A stretch of 64,000 nucleotides of DNA from CAWAVN01 sp963825075 (GCA_963825075.1 CAWGRX010000014.1:241836-305835), one strand, 5' to 3'. Positions 1 through 10,071 are shown, counted from the first letter of the stretch. Numbers and translations: made by a program. The notes: generated from the sequence alone by a model not told the origin.

Positions 1-478
1 ACCATCCCGCAAGGCCGGAGAAAAACCCGCCCGTCAAAAACGCGAACGGCACCCACTTGGATTGGGCATGGAACACAAACGCCACGATTGCCAAAAGCCC
101 GGAGACCACCAGGAAAAACAGGAACACGATCTTGTATTGCTGATTGAGATAGGCCCTGGCGCCTTGGCGGACGTGCTCGGCGATTTTGACCATTTGCTCG
201 TCGCCGGGGTTTTGCTCTTTCATCCAGTTGAAGAACTTCCAGGCGAAAAACAGGGCTACGATCGATCCGACCAGACTAATTGCCCACCCCAAAGCGATCG
301 GCCATTCCGCGACGGACTCAGTCGCCGCAGCCGTTTCTTCCGCGGCCGCGGCCGGGGCCGGGGTTGTCATTCCGAACAGCATACAGAACAGAAGGACCAC
401 AATCGGCCAGGAAATCCTTGTTCCATTGCGGGGGATCGTCGTAAGGTTCATGGGGGTCGTGCGCCTGAGAAATCTCAT
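1..478 (-). CDS. hppA: Membrane-bound pyrophosphatase (H+/Na+-PPase), N-terminal part
   Basis: The minus strand from 478 to the window edge gives 159 residues. The N-terminus is hydrophobic (about residues 23-45), an Ala/Glu-rich linker follows, and a second membrane segment lies at about 62-81. Then comes GARAYLNQQYK near residue 106, a third membrane segment, and a fourth segment ending FLTGGFFSGLAGW. This order matches the first helices of membrane-integral pyrophosphatases, which couple hydrolysis of PPi to proton or sodium export. The catalytic DxxxD motifs lie outside the window, so ion specificity cannot be judged. An alternative in-frame ATG is at 451. The gene is cut by the window edge, not visibly damaged. 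Confidence 0.85.
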   Translation of the reverse strand, partial: MRFLRRTTPMNLTTIPRNGTRISWPIVVLLFCMLFGMTTPAPAAAAEETAAATESVAEWPIALGWAISLVGSIVALFFAWKFFNWMKEQNPGDEQMVKIAEHVRQGARAYLNQQYKIVFLFFLVVSGLLAIVAFVFHAQSKWVPFAFLTGGFFSGLAGW

Positions 479-678
479 CCTTAAACTCGTTTCGGGTTAA
501 AAAGGTCCTGAGAGCAACTCAGGACAGGCTAGGAGTTTGGGGAAAATCGACGGGAATCTCGCTCAAAATTTTTGCTGAGTGTAATTGTGCCCTGTTCGGA
601 TTGTCAACTTAGCCGAAACGCTAAAAACCAGGGAATTCTCAGGAAATTTGCCCCCTTGCCGCAACGCCAGAAGAGCCG

Positions 679-729
679 CGCACGAAGTAAGCGGTCAAGT
701 TCCGCCTCCATTCCCGCTGACTTCGTGCG
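679..729. repeat. Inverted-repeat element, first copy (CGCACGAAGTAAGCGG family)
   Basis: Left arm 679-694 and right arm 714-729 are reverse complements with one mismatch, separated by 19 bases. The same arm recurs as a perfect inverted pair at 7075-7134. It lies just before the truncated transposase at 743. It is a REPIN/MITE-like intergenic element; no coding role is seen. Confidence 0.75.
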
Positions 730-741
730 TCGGGATTATTC

Positions 742-769
742 ATTAGCCGCAGGGCGCTAGCCCGGATTC
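742..769. repeat. Dispersed repeat, TTAGCCGCAGGGCGCTAGCC family
   Basis: This is a copy of an approximately 28-bp repeat found again at 19785, 19823 (variant), 30317 (inverted partner at 30265), 32791 and 33921. Here it forms the 3' end of the transposase reading frame: the last ten or so codons and the stop of that frame are repeat sequence. The core contains the palindrome GCTAGC. Confidence 0.85.
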
Positions 770-2125
770 ATTGGATTTTGGTTGGTCGTCGCGGAATCCG
801 TACGCTAGCGCATCGCGCGGCAAATGCGTGGGATGTTTGAAGAACTCAAACGCACCGTCGTCTTGCAATCGCCAGGCGTAATATCTCGATCCATGATTCC
901 GCGAAAGGATGCGGCCGGCCGCCTCCCCGATCTTGTCGCGTTGGACCAATCGGCCCGCCGCGACCCGCGCTTGCAACCGCTCGAACGCCGCGCGGGTTTT
1001 CTCCATCGACCGCTCGCGCTGGGCTTGTTCGTACTGCCGGCGTTCTTCCGAATCGATCACGAACACCCGCAGGCCCTCTTCACCCGACTCGACTTCCTGC
1101 ACTTTGGTTTGAGGCGGTGACTTTTTCTCGCGCGCCGTGAGGCCCACCGGACACGTCTCCCATTTCGTTTCATCCAACGACTCCAGCCAACCGTCCAACT
1201 GCGGATTCCGCCGGCACTTGAGGCCCATCAAAAAGCCCTGCTCGCGGTCTTGGATCTGCGTCTTTGTCTCTTCCGTCACCATGCCGCGATCGCCCACGAA
1301 CACCACCCGCTCAAAGCCGAACCGGGTTTTGAGATCTTCAAGCACCTCATCCACGGTGCTTGCATCTTTGCGGTTCCCGGCGAACACGTGATGCGCGATC
1401 GGCCAGCCCGCCACCATCACCACGCCCACCAAGACCTGCACGTTCTGCGGCTTGCCGTCGCGGCTGTAGCCATACCGGGCGATCTCGGGATCTCCCGCCC
1501 CTTCAAAGTACGTGCTCGTCAAATCGTAAAGCACAAACTCCGGCTTGAAGTGAAACAGATCCCGCAAGCGATGAAACAGATCGACCTCGATGTCGTCCTT
1601 GGCCGCGATCAACCGATCCAGCGTGCGATACCAGGCCTCCAACTGGCGATGATGCACCCGCACGCGGCCGCGCTGATGCCAGTGCGGCACGAACCGCCGG
1701 CCATCCCGCGTACAAACGTAATCGGTTTCCAGCCAGCCGGCCAAACCGTGTTCGCTCTTGGGCCGGATCAAGCGGTTGGCCAACAGCGCAAACGCGCGGT
1801 CGGTGTAAGACACCTGACCTCGCGACCGGCCCAGCCGCCGATCGAAGATCCCCCACAAGCCCAACTCCTCGAAGAGCGCCCGCACGACAAGCACCGGCCC
1901 CCAAGTGGAAGCATCGAGAATTTCCTCTTCACCCGGCCCTGCCGGTTCTTCGCCCAAGAGCAACCGCCGAAGCCCCGGCAAGACTTCGAGGAGCACATCT
2001 TTGCGTCCCAACTCGGCCACGGTGCGCTGCTTGACCTTGCCGTCTTCGCGAAAGGACTCCACGACGCGAACATACTCGTTCACGCTGCCGTTGGAGGAGG
2101 GGACTTTGACCAGGCGGACATACAT
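743..2125 (-). pseudogene. IS1634-type transposase, 3'-truncated
   Basis: The protein starts MYVRLVKVPSSNG and includes KQRTVAELGRKD, an N-terminus typical of IS1634-family (IS4-like DDE) transposases. The central region has DLTSTYFEG and VVFVGDRGMV, which fit the first two acidic catalytic positions. The frame stops about 460 residues in, after YYAWRLQDDGAFEF. Family members continue into the region carrying the last catalytic glutamate, and here that part is absent. The final residues and stop come from the dispersed repeat at 742-769. I infer a dead element whose 3' end was lost or replaced at the repeat. The outer inverted repeats were not identified. Confidence 0.8.
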
Positions 2126-2381
2126 GCCGAATAGTATCACGACATGATGCCCGGTAATCTAGTTTTATTCTTCAATATTCTGAAAAAACTTCAACGATTT
2201 TGTATCACTACGTTTTCCCGCCCGCGAAGCAAAAAACCTGCAAAAACAAGGCCTTTTTGCCACTCCCGCCCCGAAAAAACTTGGAGAAAACCCAAACATG
2301 GGCTAGCGCGTTCCGGCCGATAAACCGTGAATAATCCAGGTGCGCGGCTCACTTTACTCTTCTGGTTAGGGCAAAACCGCA

Positions 2382-3122
2382 TTAGGTAGGTTTTCCCGGA
2401 CCCAAGATCACGTTCATCAATAGGCTCAAGGAAATGCCGATCAGAGCAAGATACACCAGTTTTTGAAACCGCTGCGGCGAGATGCGGCGGCTTAAGAAAT
2501 GGCCTGTGATAAACGCCAACGCGGTCAACGGCAGGCACATCACATAATGCGAAAGCACGGCGTTCGTCCAAAGCCCCGCCAGCGCATGCGAAGCCAACAC
2601 CATCGATCCCGCGAGCAAAAAGTATCCCTGAAGCGTCGCCCGAAATTGCCGGACCGACCACTGCCTAAGAAAACCGAAAATAATCAGCGGCGGCCCGTGG
2701 GTGTTGTAGGCTCCGCCCAATACGCCCGCGATCCAGCCGAAGGGCACGGCCCAGCGGTCGCTTTTCAAATGAAATTGGCGGGGATGGGCCAGGTTGAACG
2801 CCGCGAATCCCAAGATCACCATCGCCAAGGCCCCCTTGACGATTCGCTCGTCCAAACAGGTCAACAGCCAGATTCCCAAGGGGATGCCGAACATGGCCCC
2901 AATCACCAGCCGGGCGGTGGCTCCGAACTCCATGTGCCGCCAATCCGCGGCCACGATCCCCACGGTCACGGTCATCGACACCAGCGCCACCAACGGCGTG
3001 GCAAACGACAAAGGCACCAAAAACGCCAACAAGGGCATCGCCAAGAGCGCATTGCCGAACCCAAATGTGCATTGCACCAAGGTCGCCAGAAACATCACGC
3101 TCAAGATCGAAGCAGTCGGCAT
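2382..3122 (-). CDS. TauE/SafE-family membrane permease
   Basis: A 246-residue, strongly hydrophobic protein with about seven membrane segments. The N-terminal half contains TFGFGNALLAMPLLAFLVPLSFATPLVAL, the conserved glycine-rich first repeat of the TauE/SafE (DUF81) family; a related segment (GWIAGVLGGAYNTHGPPLIIF) begins the second half. Members export sulfite, sulfoacetate or related organic anions, but substrate cannot be read from sequence. The length is usual for the family. It is transcribed alone, with no visible sulfur gene next to it. The start at 3122 (MPTASILSVMFL) places the first membrane helix directly after the initiator. Confidence 0.85.
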   Translation of the reverse strand: MPTASILSVMFLATLVQCTFGFGNALLAMPLLAFLVPLSFATPLVALVSMTVTVGIVAADWRHMEFGATARLVIGAMFGIPLGIWLLTCLDERIVKGALAMVILGFAAFNLAHPRQFHLKSDRWAVPFGWIAGVLGGAYNTHGPPLIIFGFLRQWSVRQFRATLQGYFLLAGSMVLASHALAGLWTNAVLSHYVMCLPLTALAFITGHFLSRRISPQRFQKLVYLALIGISLSLLMNVILGPGKPT

Positions 3123-3232
3123 CGCCTGAAGGTATTGAGCCGCCCCCGGGCTTTCAAGCGATCCTGCTGCTTTGTCATCGCCAAATCTTCGGGTGAGGCG
3201 TCAGCGCAAACGGACGCAATTTCCGAACGGTC

Positions 3233-3251
3233 GGTGAGGATAGAGGATGGA
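3233..3251. repeat. Purine-rich GTGAGGATAGAGG repeat, short copy
   Basis: GGTGAGGATAGAGGATGGA resembles 15778-15809 and the arms of the inverted repeat at 12867-12937. It is intergenic, between the TauE-type gene and the small gene at 3276. Confidence 0.5.
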
Positions 3252-3275
3252 CCCGGCACGGGAACACGAAGGGCA

Positions 3276-3548
3276 TCAATCGCCCAGGCGTTCGCGGAGT
3301 TCATCGCGTTCCCGGCGGGTCACTTCCAGATCGAACATCAGGTACTTAATGTCCAGTCGAAGTTGCGCGAGCGCCTCCTGCACCAGCCCCAAAATCCGCC
3401 GCCGGCGTTTTACGGAGTCCACCACGCGAAGATAAGCGGCTTCCATGTCGTCTTGAAACTCCTCCGGCAGTGCCGCGATGTGCTTGGCGAAGTCGATGAT
3501 TTCGCGGGGCAGTTCGTCCAGACCATTTTCCGGGAGTCGCGAGTTCAT
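3276..3548 (-). CDS. Small conserved-looking coiled-coil protein, unknown
   Basis: 90 residues, acidic at the start (LPREIIDFAKHIAALPEEFQDDM) and then rich in Arg, Glu and Leu with heptad spacing (LVQEALAQLRLDIKYLMFDLEVTRRERDELRERLGD), which predicts helices and a C-terminal coiled coil. There is no signal peptide, membrane segment or recognised motif. It stands alone between two intergenic stretches. The clean codon pattern and composition support a real gene. I do not recognise the family and assign no function. Confidence 0.6.
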   Translation of the reverse strand: MNSRLPENGLDELPREIIDFAKHIAALPEEFQDDMEAAYLRVVDSVKRRRRILGLVQEALAQLRLDIKYLMFDLEVTRRERDELRERLGD

Positions 3549-3953
3549 AAATCAGGCCGTTCCGCTGGTTCGAAAAGTGGATGGCGTTCTATGAACAGAT
3601 TGTGTGCCGGACGAAGGCCCAAACACAAGCCTCCGTCCTAACTCCTTATTGGAAAGTTGCTTAGAACGAAAACTCCCGAAAGCACTCCACGGATTGGCGT
3701 TGTCTTTGAGAAACACCGACGAGTGCGTATTTCTCTAAGTGTTTTTCTGGTTTGCATTTACGAACAAACACCTGCTTGGGCCGCATGTTGCATAGGCTCT
3801 GGTGGCGAAAATCGTTACAATGCCGACCCGCCGTTTCAGGGCCATTTTTCCGCGAAACTTTGATCCCATCCTCCCAATCCCGCCGATGACAAAAACAATC
3901 GCGATTTGAACGGTTCTCAGGATTTCGCGGATGGAATCTTGTCATTTATTTTG
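3549..3953. other. Intergenic stretch, no gene seen
   Basis: 405 bases between the divergent genes at 3548 and 3954. The short open frames here have neither codon bias nor ribosome sites. It is lower in GC than its neighbours and presumably holds the two divergent promoters, but I cannot place -35/-10 boxes with confidence. Confidence 0.5.
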
Positions 3954-6900
3954 ATGCCGACACTTTTTCCTCATCCCACTCACCGACTTTTGGCGGCCGG
4001 CTGGGGAGTATGCCTGTTGGGGCTGCTCGTCGCGGGGGGAGTTCGCGCAGAGGATTACCGGCAAGGATTCGATGACGAAACTCCTAACTGGATCATAAGT
4101 TACAACAAATCCCAGGTCCGGATCCTCAAACATGCCGGGCAGACGGAAAACCGGCTGATGGGCCAGCACTCCGAAACCATTCTGCTCGAATGCAAAACTC
4201 AGGGGGCGGAATTTCAGTTGGAGCACGAACTGCCCGCGGCCCGCAGTATCGAAGAACTCAAGCTGCACGTCTGGATGCGGGCGAATTGTCCCGGAGCAGG
4301 CCTCTGGCTGCGGCTGGTGTTCCCCAACGAAACCGATCCCGGCACCGGGCAGGTGCTCTCCACGTTTCTGCGAGGCGACACCTACCGCAAGACGGGGGAT
4401 TGGCAAAAGCTGGAGTGCGGCACCACAAAAAAAATGCTGCAAGAACGCATCCGGCACTTTCGGGCCGCGCTCAACAACCCCAACCTCAATTTCCGCGATG
4501 CCTATGTCGATCGGGCGATTCTGACCGCCAAACTTCCCGCGGGGAAGGTTGAGATTCTGCTCGATGAATTGAAACTGGGGCCCGTCGTCAGTCCCGCCGC
4601 CGTCGGTTCACCCACCAAACGGGACGTGGAGCAAACCAACCATAATGCCGAGGAAGGTCAGGCGGCTTCCACCAATGATCCCGATCCATCCCGCATAGGC
4701 AAGGCGTCCCAAACGCCCGCGGTGGATTTTCGATTGGACAAACTCTTGGTGGAGGGGCGTCCGTTCTTTCCCCGGATCACGGCCTATCACGGGGAGCCGT
4801 TTGATTCCTTGAAACTCGCGGGGATGAACGTCGCCTGGGTTCCAAATTACGAAGACACTGAAACCCTCGCCGCGTTAAAGGAGCAGGGTTTATGGGCGAT
4901 GGCCACGCCGCCCCGCGCGGTGACGACCGCCGGAAAAATTATCGATCCCGAAGATGTCAGCATGATCCCGTTCACCCACAAGACCGACCCGATTCTGCTG
5001 TGGAACCTGGGCACGCGGGTCCCGCCCGAATCCCGCAACGCATTGATTCGCTGGATGGAGCAAATCCGCAGTGCCGACCGCGACTTCCGCCGACCGGTGA
5101 TGGTGGACATCATGGGCGGACAGGAAGGAATCGTGTCCCGGCAAGGATCGCTCCTCTTGGGCATCAGCCGGTTCACCGATCAAACGCCGTTCAATCATAC
5201 GACCTTCGCTCCCAAGACCTTCCGCAACTGGCTCCTGCAAAAACAAAAGCTCGCCCGTCCGGGCACGTTCATGTGGACGTGGATTCAAACCGAACCCTCG
5301 GAAGTCTGGACCGCGCTGCGGGACCAAGCCGGCAACGCCCCGGTGGTGATCGAACCCGAACAGATCCGCCTCCAGGTTTACGCGGCTCTCGCGGCGGGAT
5401 GCCGGGGCATCGGGTTTTGGAAAACGACGTCGCTCGAAGCCAATGCTCCGGGAGCCTGGGAACGCCAACTGGCGATTGCCCAGCTCAATCTTGAATTGGA
5501 GCTTTTGGAGCCGTGGCTGGCGACGGGGCGGGTGCAGTCTCACATCCCCTTCGGAGCGGCCCCGCCGACGCAGCAATCTTTTACGCGCCGCTCGATTGAT
5601 GGTTTCACCAGTTTTCCGGAAATGGGCGAAACCCAGGCCAAGCTGCGGGAACGCGAAAACCAGGCGAAGCGGGCCGCCCACAGGGCCGGCGATTTGGAAG
5701 CGACGATCATCCGCAGCGACTACGGCACGCTGCTGCTCCCCATCTGGTACGACCGCGAAGCCCAATTCGTGCCCGGCCAAATGGCCGCCAACGATGCCTC
5801 CATCATCGTGCCGCCGTCGGACGAGTCGGCATCGGCTTGGGAAATCTCGACCACCGGCATTCGCAGCCTCCAGCACACGCGGCCGGCCGGCGGAAAGCAG
5901 ATCACTCTCAAAAAGTTCGATCAAACCGCCGCCGTGATTTTGACCTCCGATCGGGAAATCATCGACCAACTCCGCAAGAAAATTGAGACCCTCGCCGAAC
6001 CCAGCGCCAAAATTTCCGTCGCCCTCGCCAAGGCGAAATTGGAACGGGTGACGAAGGTCAATGAGGAACTCGAAACCCTCGGCGTCAGCCAGCCGGACGC
6101 CCCGCAAATCCTCGCCCGCGCCCGGCAGTTGGTGGGCTTCGCCGAAGACGCCCTGAGCCATCGAGACTTTGGGGGAGCCAGGCAAATGGCCAATGACTCG
6201 ATGCAACTGCAACGCATCCTGCAGCGGGCGCATTGGAACGATGCGGTGCGCAGATTGTCATCGCCCGTTTCCAGCCCGCATACGATTTGCTTTCAAACGC
6301 TGCCCGACCATTGGCGGCTCGTCGCCCGCTTGGGAAAAAGCCGGATGGACAACGACACCAACCTGCTCCGCTCCGGCAACTTTGAAGACATCGACACAAT
6401 GGTCGTCGAAAAATGGCAGCACACGCAAAAGCACATCGACGGCGTGCGGGCCGCGGCCGAACTTTATCCAGGGGCTAAACAGGGCAGCTATTCGCTCCGC
6501 CTGGTCGCAGCTCCGGTGCCGGGCAAGGAACTTCCCGCCATCCTCCCGCAACACCCGGTCACGGTCACCACGCCGCCGGTCACGGTGCAGAGCGGGCAGG
6601 TGGTCTCGGTCAGCGGTTGGGTGCGGGTGACTTCGCCCATCTCGCACAGTCTGGACGGGGCCATGCTCTACGACAACCTCGCCGGCCCCATCTCCGCCCA
6701 GCGATTTAAGGCCGCCGGAGATTGGCAGCGGTTCTCGCTGATTCGCGAAGTCCGGCAAAGCGGCAGCTTCACCGTCACGATGAGCTTGGCGGGCTTAGGC
6801 GAAATCCAATTCGACGATCTCAAAATCATCCCCAACGACCCCCGCACCGAACCCCCCGCCGCCCCCACCCCGCCCCCCGCCGACCCCCGAAACCCCTTCA

Positions 6901-6962
6901 CCTCGCCCTTCAAACTGCTCCAACAAATCCCCAAATTCCCAAGCTGGCCCTCGCGGAATTGA
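3954..6962 (+). CDS. Large secreted protein, glycosidase-like architecture, unknown function
   Basis: 1002 residues from ATG 3954; this start directly precedes a signal peptide (LLAAGWGVCLLGLLVAGGVRA), whereas upstream in-frame codons do not. About residues 35-230 look like a beta-sandwich (LamG/CBM-like) module. Residues from about 260 begin LLVEGRPFFPRITAYHGEPFDSLKLAGMNV, the opening typical of TIM-barrel enzymes acting on carbohydrates, followed by WNLGTRVP and MWTWIQTEP segments that could line the barrel. A helical region follows, then a second beta-sandwich near the C-terminus and a Pro-rich tail. I infer a secreted polysaccharide-binding or -degrading protein, but no catalytic pair is assigned and the family is not recognised. 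Confidence 0.65.
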   Translation: MPTLFPHPTHRLLAAGWGVCLLGLLVAGGVRAEDYRQGFDDETPNWIISYNKSQVRILKHAGQTENRLMGQHSETILLECKTQGAEFQLEHELPAARSIEELKLHVWMRANCPGAGLWLRLVFPNETDPGTGQVLSTFLRGDTYRKTGDWQKLECGTTKKMLQERIRHFRAALNNPNLNFRDAYVDRAILTAKLPAGKVEILLDELKLGPVVSPAAVGSPTKRDVEQTNHNAEEGQAASTNDPDPSRIGKASQTPAVDFRLDKLLVEGRPFFPRITAYHGEPFDSLKLAGMNVAWVPNYEDTETLAALKEQGLWAMATPPRAVTTAGKIIDPEDVSMIPFTHKTDPILLWNLGTRVPPESRNALIRWMEQIRSADRDFRRPVMVDIMGGQEGIVSRQGSLLLGISRFTDQTPFNHTTFAPKTFRNWLLQKQKLARPGTFMWTWIQTEPSEVWTALRDQAGNAPVVIEPEQIRLQVYAALAAGCRGIGFWKTTSLEANAPGAWERQLAIAQLNLELELLEPWLATGRVQSHIPFGAAPPTQQSFTRRSIDGFTSFPEMGETQAKLRERENQAKRAAHRAGDLEATIIRSDYGTLLLPIWYDREAQFVPGQMAANDASIIVPPSDESASAWEISTTGIRSLQHTRPAGGKQITLKKFDQTAAVILTSDREIIDQLRKKIETLAEPSAKISVALAKAKLERVTKVNEELETLGVSQPDAPQILARARQLVGFAEDALSHRDFGGARQMANDSMQLQRILQRAHWNDAVRRLSSPVSSPHTICFQTLPDHWRLVARLGKSRMDNDTNLLRSGNFEDIDTMVVEKWQHTQKHIDGVRAAAELYPGAKQGSYSLRLVAAPVPGKELPAILPQHPVTVTTPPVTVQSGQVVSVSGWVRVTSPISHSLDGAMLYDNLAGPISAQRFKAAGDWQRFSLIREVRQSGSFTVTMSLAGLGEIQFDDLKIIPNDPRTEPPAAPTPPPADPRNPFTSPFKLLQQIPKFPSWPSRN

Positions 6963-7025
6963 GATGGGTTCGTTGTTAAGCAAAAAGGCGAGCGGCCTGC
7001 GTCAGCGGGCCGGTGACTTCCGAAT

Positions 7026-7163
7026 TTCAGTAGTTCCAAAGAATTGGGAAGAAGCCTTTGGTTTCTTTAGAGCCGCGCACGAAGTAAGCGGTTTTTTCAA
7101 ATTCAGCGGACGCACGACCGCTTACTTCGTGCGCAGGCTCTCGCCTATTTTGGAACTACTGAA
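7026..7163. repeat. Nested inverted-repeat element (MITE-like)
   Basis: Outer arms TTCAGTAGTTCCAAA (7026-7040) and its exact reverse complement (7149-7163) enclose perfect 18-bp inner arms GCGCACGAAGTAAGCGGT (7075-7092) and its complement (7117-7134). The inner arms match the element at 679-729. It is intergenic, just downstream of the recQ stop and the large secreted-protein stop, which converge here. Confidence 0.8.
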
Positions 7164-7193
7164 TTTGAATCCGTCAACCCCATGATTTCGCGG

Positions 7194-9273
7194 TTACCGG
7201 GGTCCCGGTTCAAACGCAATTTCGGCTGCGTCGGCCAGGGCTTGTCGGGCGCGGTCGATTCCGCCCAGGTCTTCGATGAATTGGCGAATCAATTCCTGTT
7301 CCTGTTCGGTGAATCCGCTCCCGCGCGAATGTTCTTCGCGATGTGGTTCTCGCGAAGAGCCCACCACCGCCATCACCTCCGCAAACGGCACATCCGCGGC
7401 CGCTCCGAACAAAGGATCGGACGAAAGTTTCGCGGCCGTCAACTGGGGCGAAGTCACCCCGCACAGAAACCTGGCGGCGGCTTGTGGTTCTTGCAGGATA
7501 GGATGCCGGCGGCGGAGAGCTTCCACTTGGGAGAGTAGGGCGACATCAATCGCCGCGCCCGGTCTTTCGGGGAGAGCGACGGCTTGGTTCCCGTCCAAAC
7601 ACCAACCGCAATGCCCGCACGGTTCGGAGCGATTCTCGCCGAAGTATTCGCTCAGCGATTGCCAAAAACACCGCTCCGTCGCAACCAGTTCCAACAGGTG
7701 ATGCAATCGTTCCAGATTTCGCTGCTCGCACTCGGCCAACTTCTCGTGCAGTTTGTCCGCAAGCGATGGGAGAGATTCACAGGACCGCAATCGGCGATAG
7801 CGATTCCGCACCCCCTGAGCTTTGACCGCCAGCATTTGCTTCTCGGCCAAAAAATCCAGAGCACGCACGATCCGGTCGCGCGACTCCTTCAAATTCAAAG
7901 CGGCTTTTTCCAAGTCGATCGAAAACCATGTCTTGGCTTTCCGAGACTGCCGAAACAAATTGGCCAGAAACGCCCGGCGTTCCCCTTGGAAGGTTTCCAA
8001 AATCTTGGGCGAAGGCATTAAGGGCTGGAACTTGTATTCAGAATAAAACGGCGTCCCGCCTTCGAGGTAGCCCAACAACTCCAAATAGGTCAGCAGGGTC
8101 CGCACGACAATCAGCCGAATATCATGCGCCCGGGAAAGCTCATAATAACTCACATCGAATTCTTCGCCCTGCGAGAACACCGCTCGCACTAAGGAACCGA
8201 CGGCGTCGCGGGTCGGCGTGTCTCCATACGCAAAATTCTCCAAGACATTCAGATCCTCCATGCAAATCAATGTTTCGCACACCGAGGGCAAACCATCGCG
8301 GCCCGAACGGCCGATTTCCTGAGCATAGTTCTCCAGCGACTTCGGAACGTTGTAATGATACACATAGCGAATGTTCGGCTTATCGACGCCCATGCCGAAG
8401 GCAATCGTCGCCGCGACGATCCCATCCTCCGAATCCAAAAACCAATTTTGCACGGCCATGCGGTCGTCGGTTTTCAGACCGGCGTGATAGGCCTTCGCCG
8501 GGAAGCCGGCTTGGGACAAAAGCTCGGCCACCCGTTCCGCCGTTTTTTGCAGCGTGACATACACAATCGTGCGGGCCCGGCTCTCGGCTCTTCAGTCGCT
8601 CGATCAACAGCGCATCGCGATCGCTGCTCGCGGTCGGCGTGGCCCGCAGCGTCAAGTTGTTTCGATAAAACCCCGTGCAGATCACATCGTCTTGTCCCAC
8701 GCTGAAGGCCTCCTGCAGATCGGCGAGAACCTGCGGAGTCGCGGTGGCCGTCAAGGCGAGGATCCGCTCGGCTTGGCATTGCTTGGAAATTCGATCAGCT
8801 TCAAATAGTCCGGCCGAAAATTGTGGCCCCATTCCGAAATGCAGTGCGCTTCGTCGATCGCAAACAGCGAAATCGAGAGTGGCCGAATCGTTTCGCGGAA
8901 CGCTTCGTTATTGAACCGCTCCGGCGCGACAAACAACAGCCGGAGTCGGCCCGAGCGAAGTTCGCGACATCAGATCACGGTACTCGTCGCCCCGAAAGCG
9001 TCGAATCCAATCGCCTGGCCGCGATGCCCCGGTTTTGAAGGGCATCGACTTGATCCTTCATCAAGGCGATCAGCGGAGAAACCACCAGCGTCAACCCGTC
9101 CAAAAGCAGCGCGGGCAATTGATAACACAGCGACTTGCCGCTGCCCGTCGGAAACACGCGCCACCGCGGACCGGCCCGCCATCAGGCTTCGATCGACTTC
9201 CCGTTGCCCGGCCCGAAATTCCGCAAACCCCAAAATGCTCGCTGAGTGCCTGAGAAAGATCGTGCGTCATGGC
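7194..9273 (-). pseudogene. recQ: ATP-dependent DNA helicase RecQ, multiply frameshifted
   Basis: RecQ is a 3'-5' helicase used in recombination and repair. Reading from ATG 9273, the pieces in three frames give FGFAEFRAGQREV, the Walker A segment FPTGSGKSLCYQLPALL, motif Ia SPLIALMKDQV, the DEAH box FAIDEAHCISEWGHNFRPDY, motif III LALTATATPQV, and then an intact 456-codon C-terminal part with GIVAATIAFGMGVDKPNIRYVYHYN, IGRSGRDG and the zinc-binding CGHCGWC. About six breaks occur in the first 700 bp (near 9230, 9160, 8990, 8950, 8775 and 8570). Most can be repaired by one base in a G/C run. The gene is either decaying or, more likely, affected by sequence error. Confidence 0.85.
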
Positions 9274-10071
9274 TTGTCTTCTGCCCCTTGCCTTGAGGAA
9301 TCGTTCTAACGCAACATCGCAAAGGAAAACGCAGAGAATCTTTGGAGTTTCCACCCGAACCCGCAAACGGCTTCAAACTGACTGCCCGCCGGAAAGGGAT
9401 GCGGGCAATCCCACTATCTTACCGAATCTTTGCGTTCTTACCCCGTCAAGAAAGATTGATATTAGCCCGAAGCGCAAGTTTTGAAGTTGCACAGTTTCTC
9501 AATCGCGAAGCGATGGCAGCAGGTAGCCGTGGGCGTCAGTCCCGGTCAATTTCTGTGCATGCCTGCGTTACCGTTCTGTCGCGGGTCACTCCATCAGACC
9601 ACGTTTCGATATCCCGAAATACACCACCGACCACTTAAAATCCGAGCTGATGAAGGTCCGGCAGACGTGATGCCGGAAGCCAACATTTTATGATTTGTCG
9701 GTTGTCCCATTTAACCGTTTCGGGAAAGCCGACGACGATCTGCAAGCGGTCTTCTTGCCCAAACTCATTGGCATGGTCTTTCAACCATTCAACGATTTCG
9801 TTGAGCAGGTTCAAGGCGGCATTCCATGTTGCCATTCGGATTCTGACAAGGCCTGATCGCGGAATAGGCGCATGATTAAGTCAGCGTCGAAGTGGCGGCG
9901 AAAATCGCAACGCTCCAGATTTCGCCTCGGAAAATCTGGTTGAGAATGCCAGTGCCAATGCCTCGAATTTCACAACACTTTGAACCTCAACCCGCTTAAG
10001 GAAAATATCGCCGCCCTTGCGTCTTTCTCTTCCGCGTCTTTGCGTCAAATCAGTCTGACTGATCCCGAATC
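9274..10071. other. Intergenic stretch with one weak small ORF
   Basis: About 800 bases between recQ and the sulfatase. Apart from the 66-codon minus-strand frame at 9635-9835 I see no supported gene, no RNA and no strong hairpin. GC content is lower than in flanking genes. Confidence 0.5.
9635..9835 (-). CDS. Possible small hypothetical protein
   Basis: 66 codons, MATWNAALNLLNEIVEWLKDHANEF followed by IVVGFPETVKWDNRQIIKCWLP. The first half would form an amphipathic helix and the composition is protein-like. No homologous family is recognised, no clear ribosome site precedes the ATG, and it lies in a region otherwise without genes. It could equally be a remnant. Low confidence. Confidence 0.3.
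   Translation of the reverse strand: MATWNAALNLLNEIVEWLKDHANEFGQEDRLQIVVGFPETVKWDNRQIIKCWLPASRLPDLHQLGF

Noticed and set aside
1250..2134. 294-codon plus-strand open frame
   Set aside because: Antisense to the IS1634-type transposase; no family features, and it exists only because of high GC on the opposite strand.
2499..3641. 380-codon plus-strand open frame
   Set aside because: Shadow of the TauE-type and coiled-coil genes; composition is His/Arg/Gln-rich and non-protein-like.
4890..6233. 447-codon minus-strand open frame
   Set aside because: Antisense to the large secreted protein, which has a signal peptide and coherent domains; the antisense product is Arg/Gly-rich without motifs.
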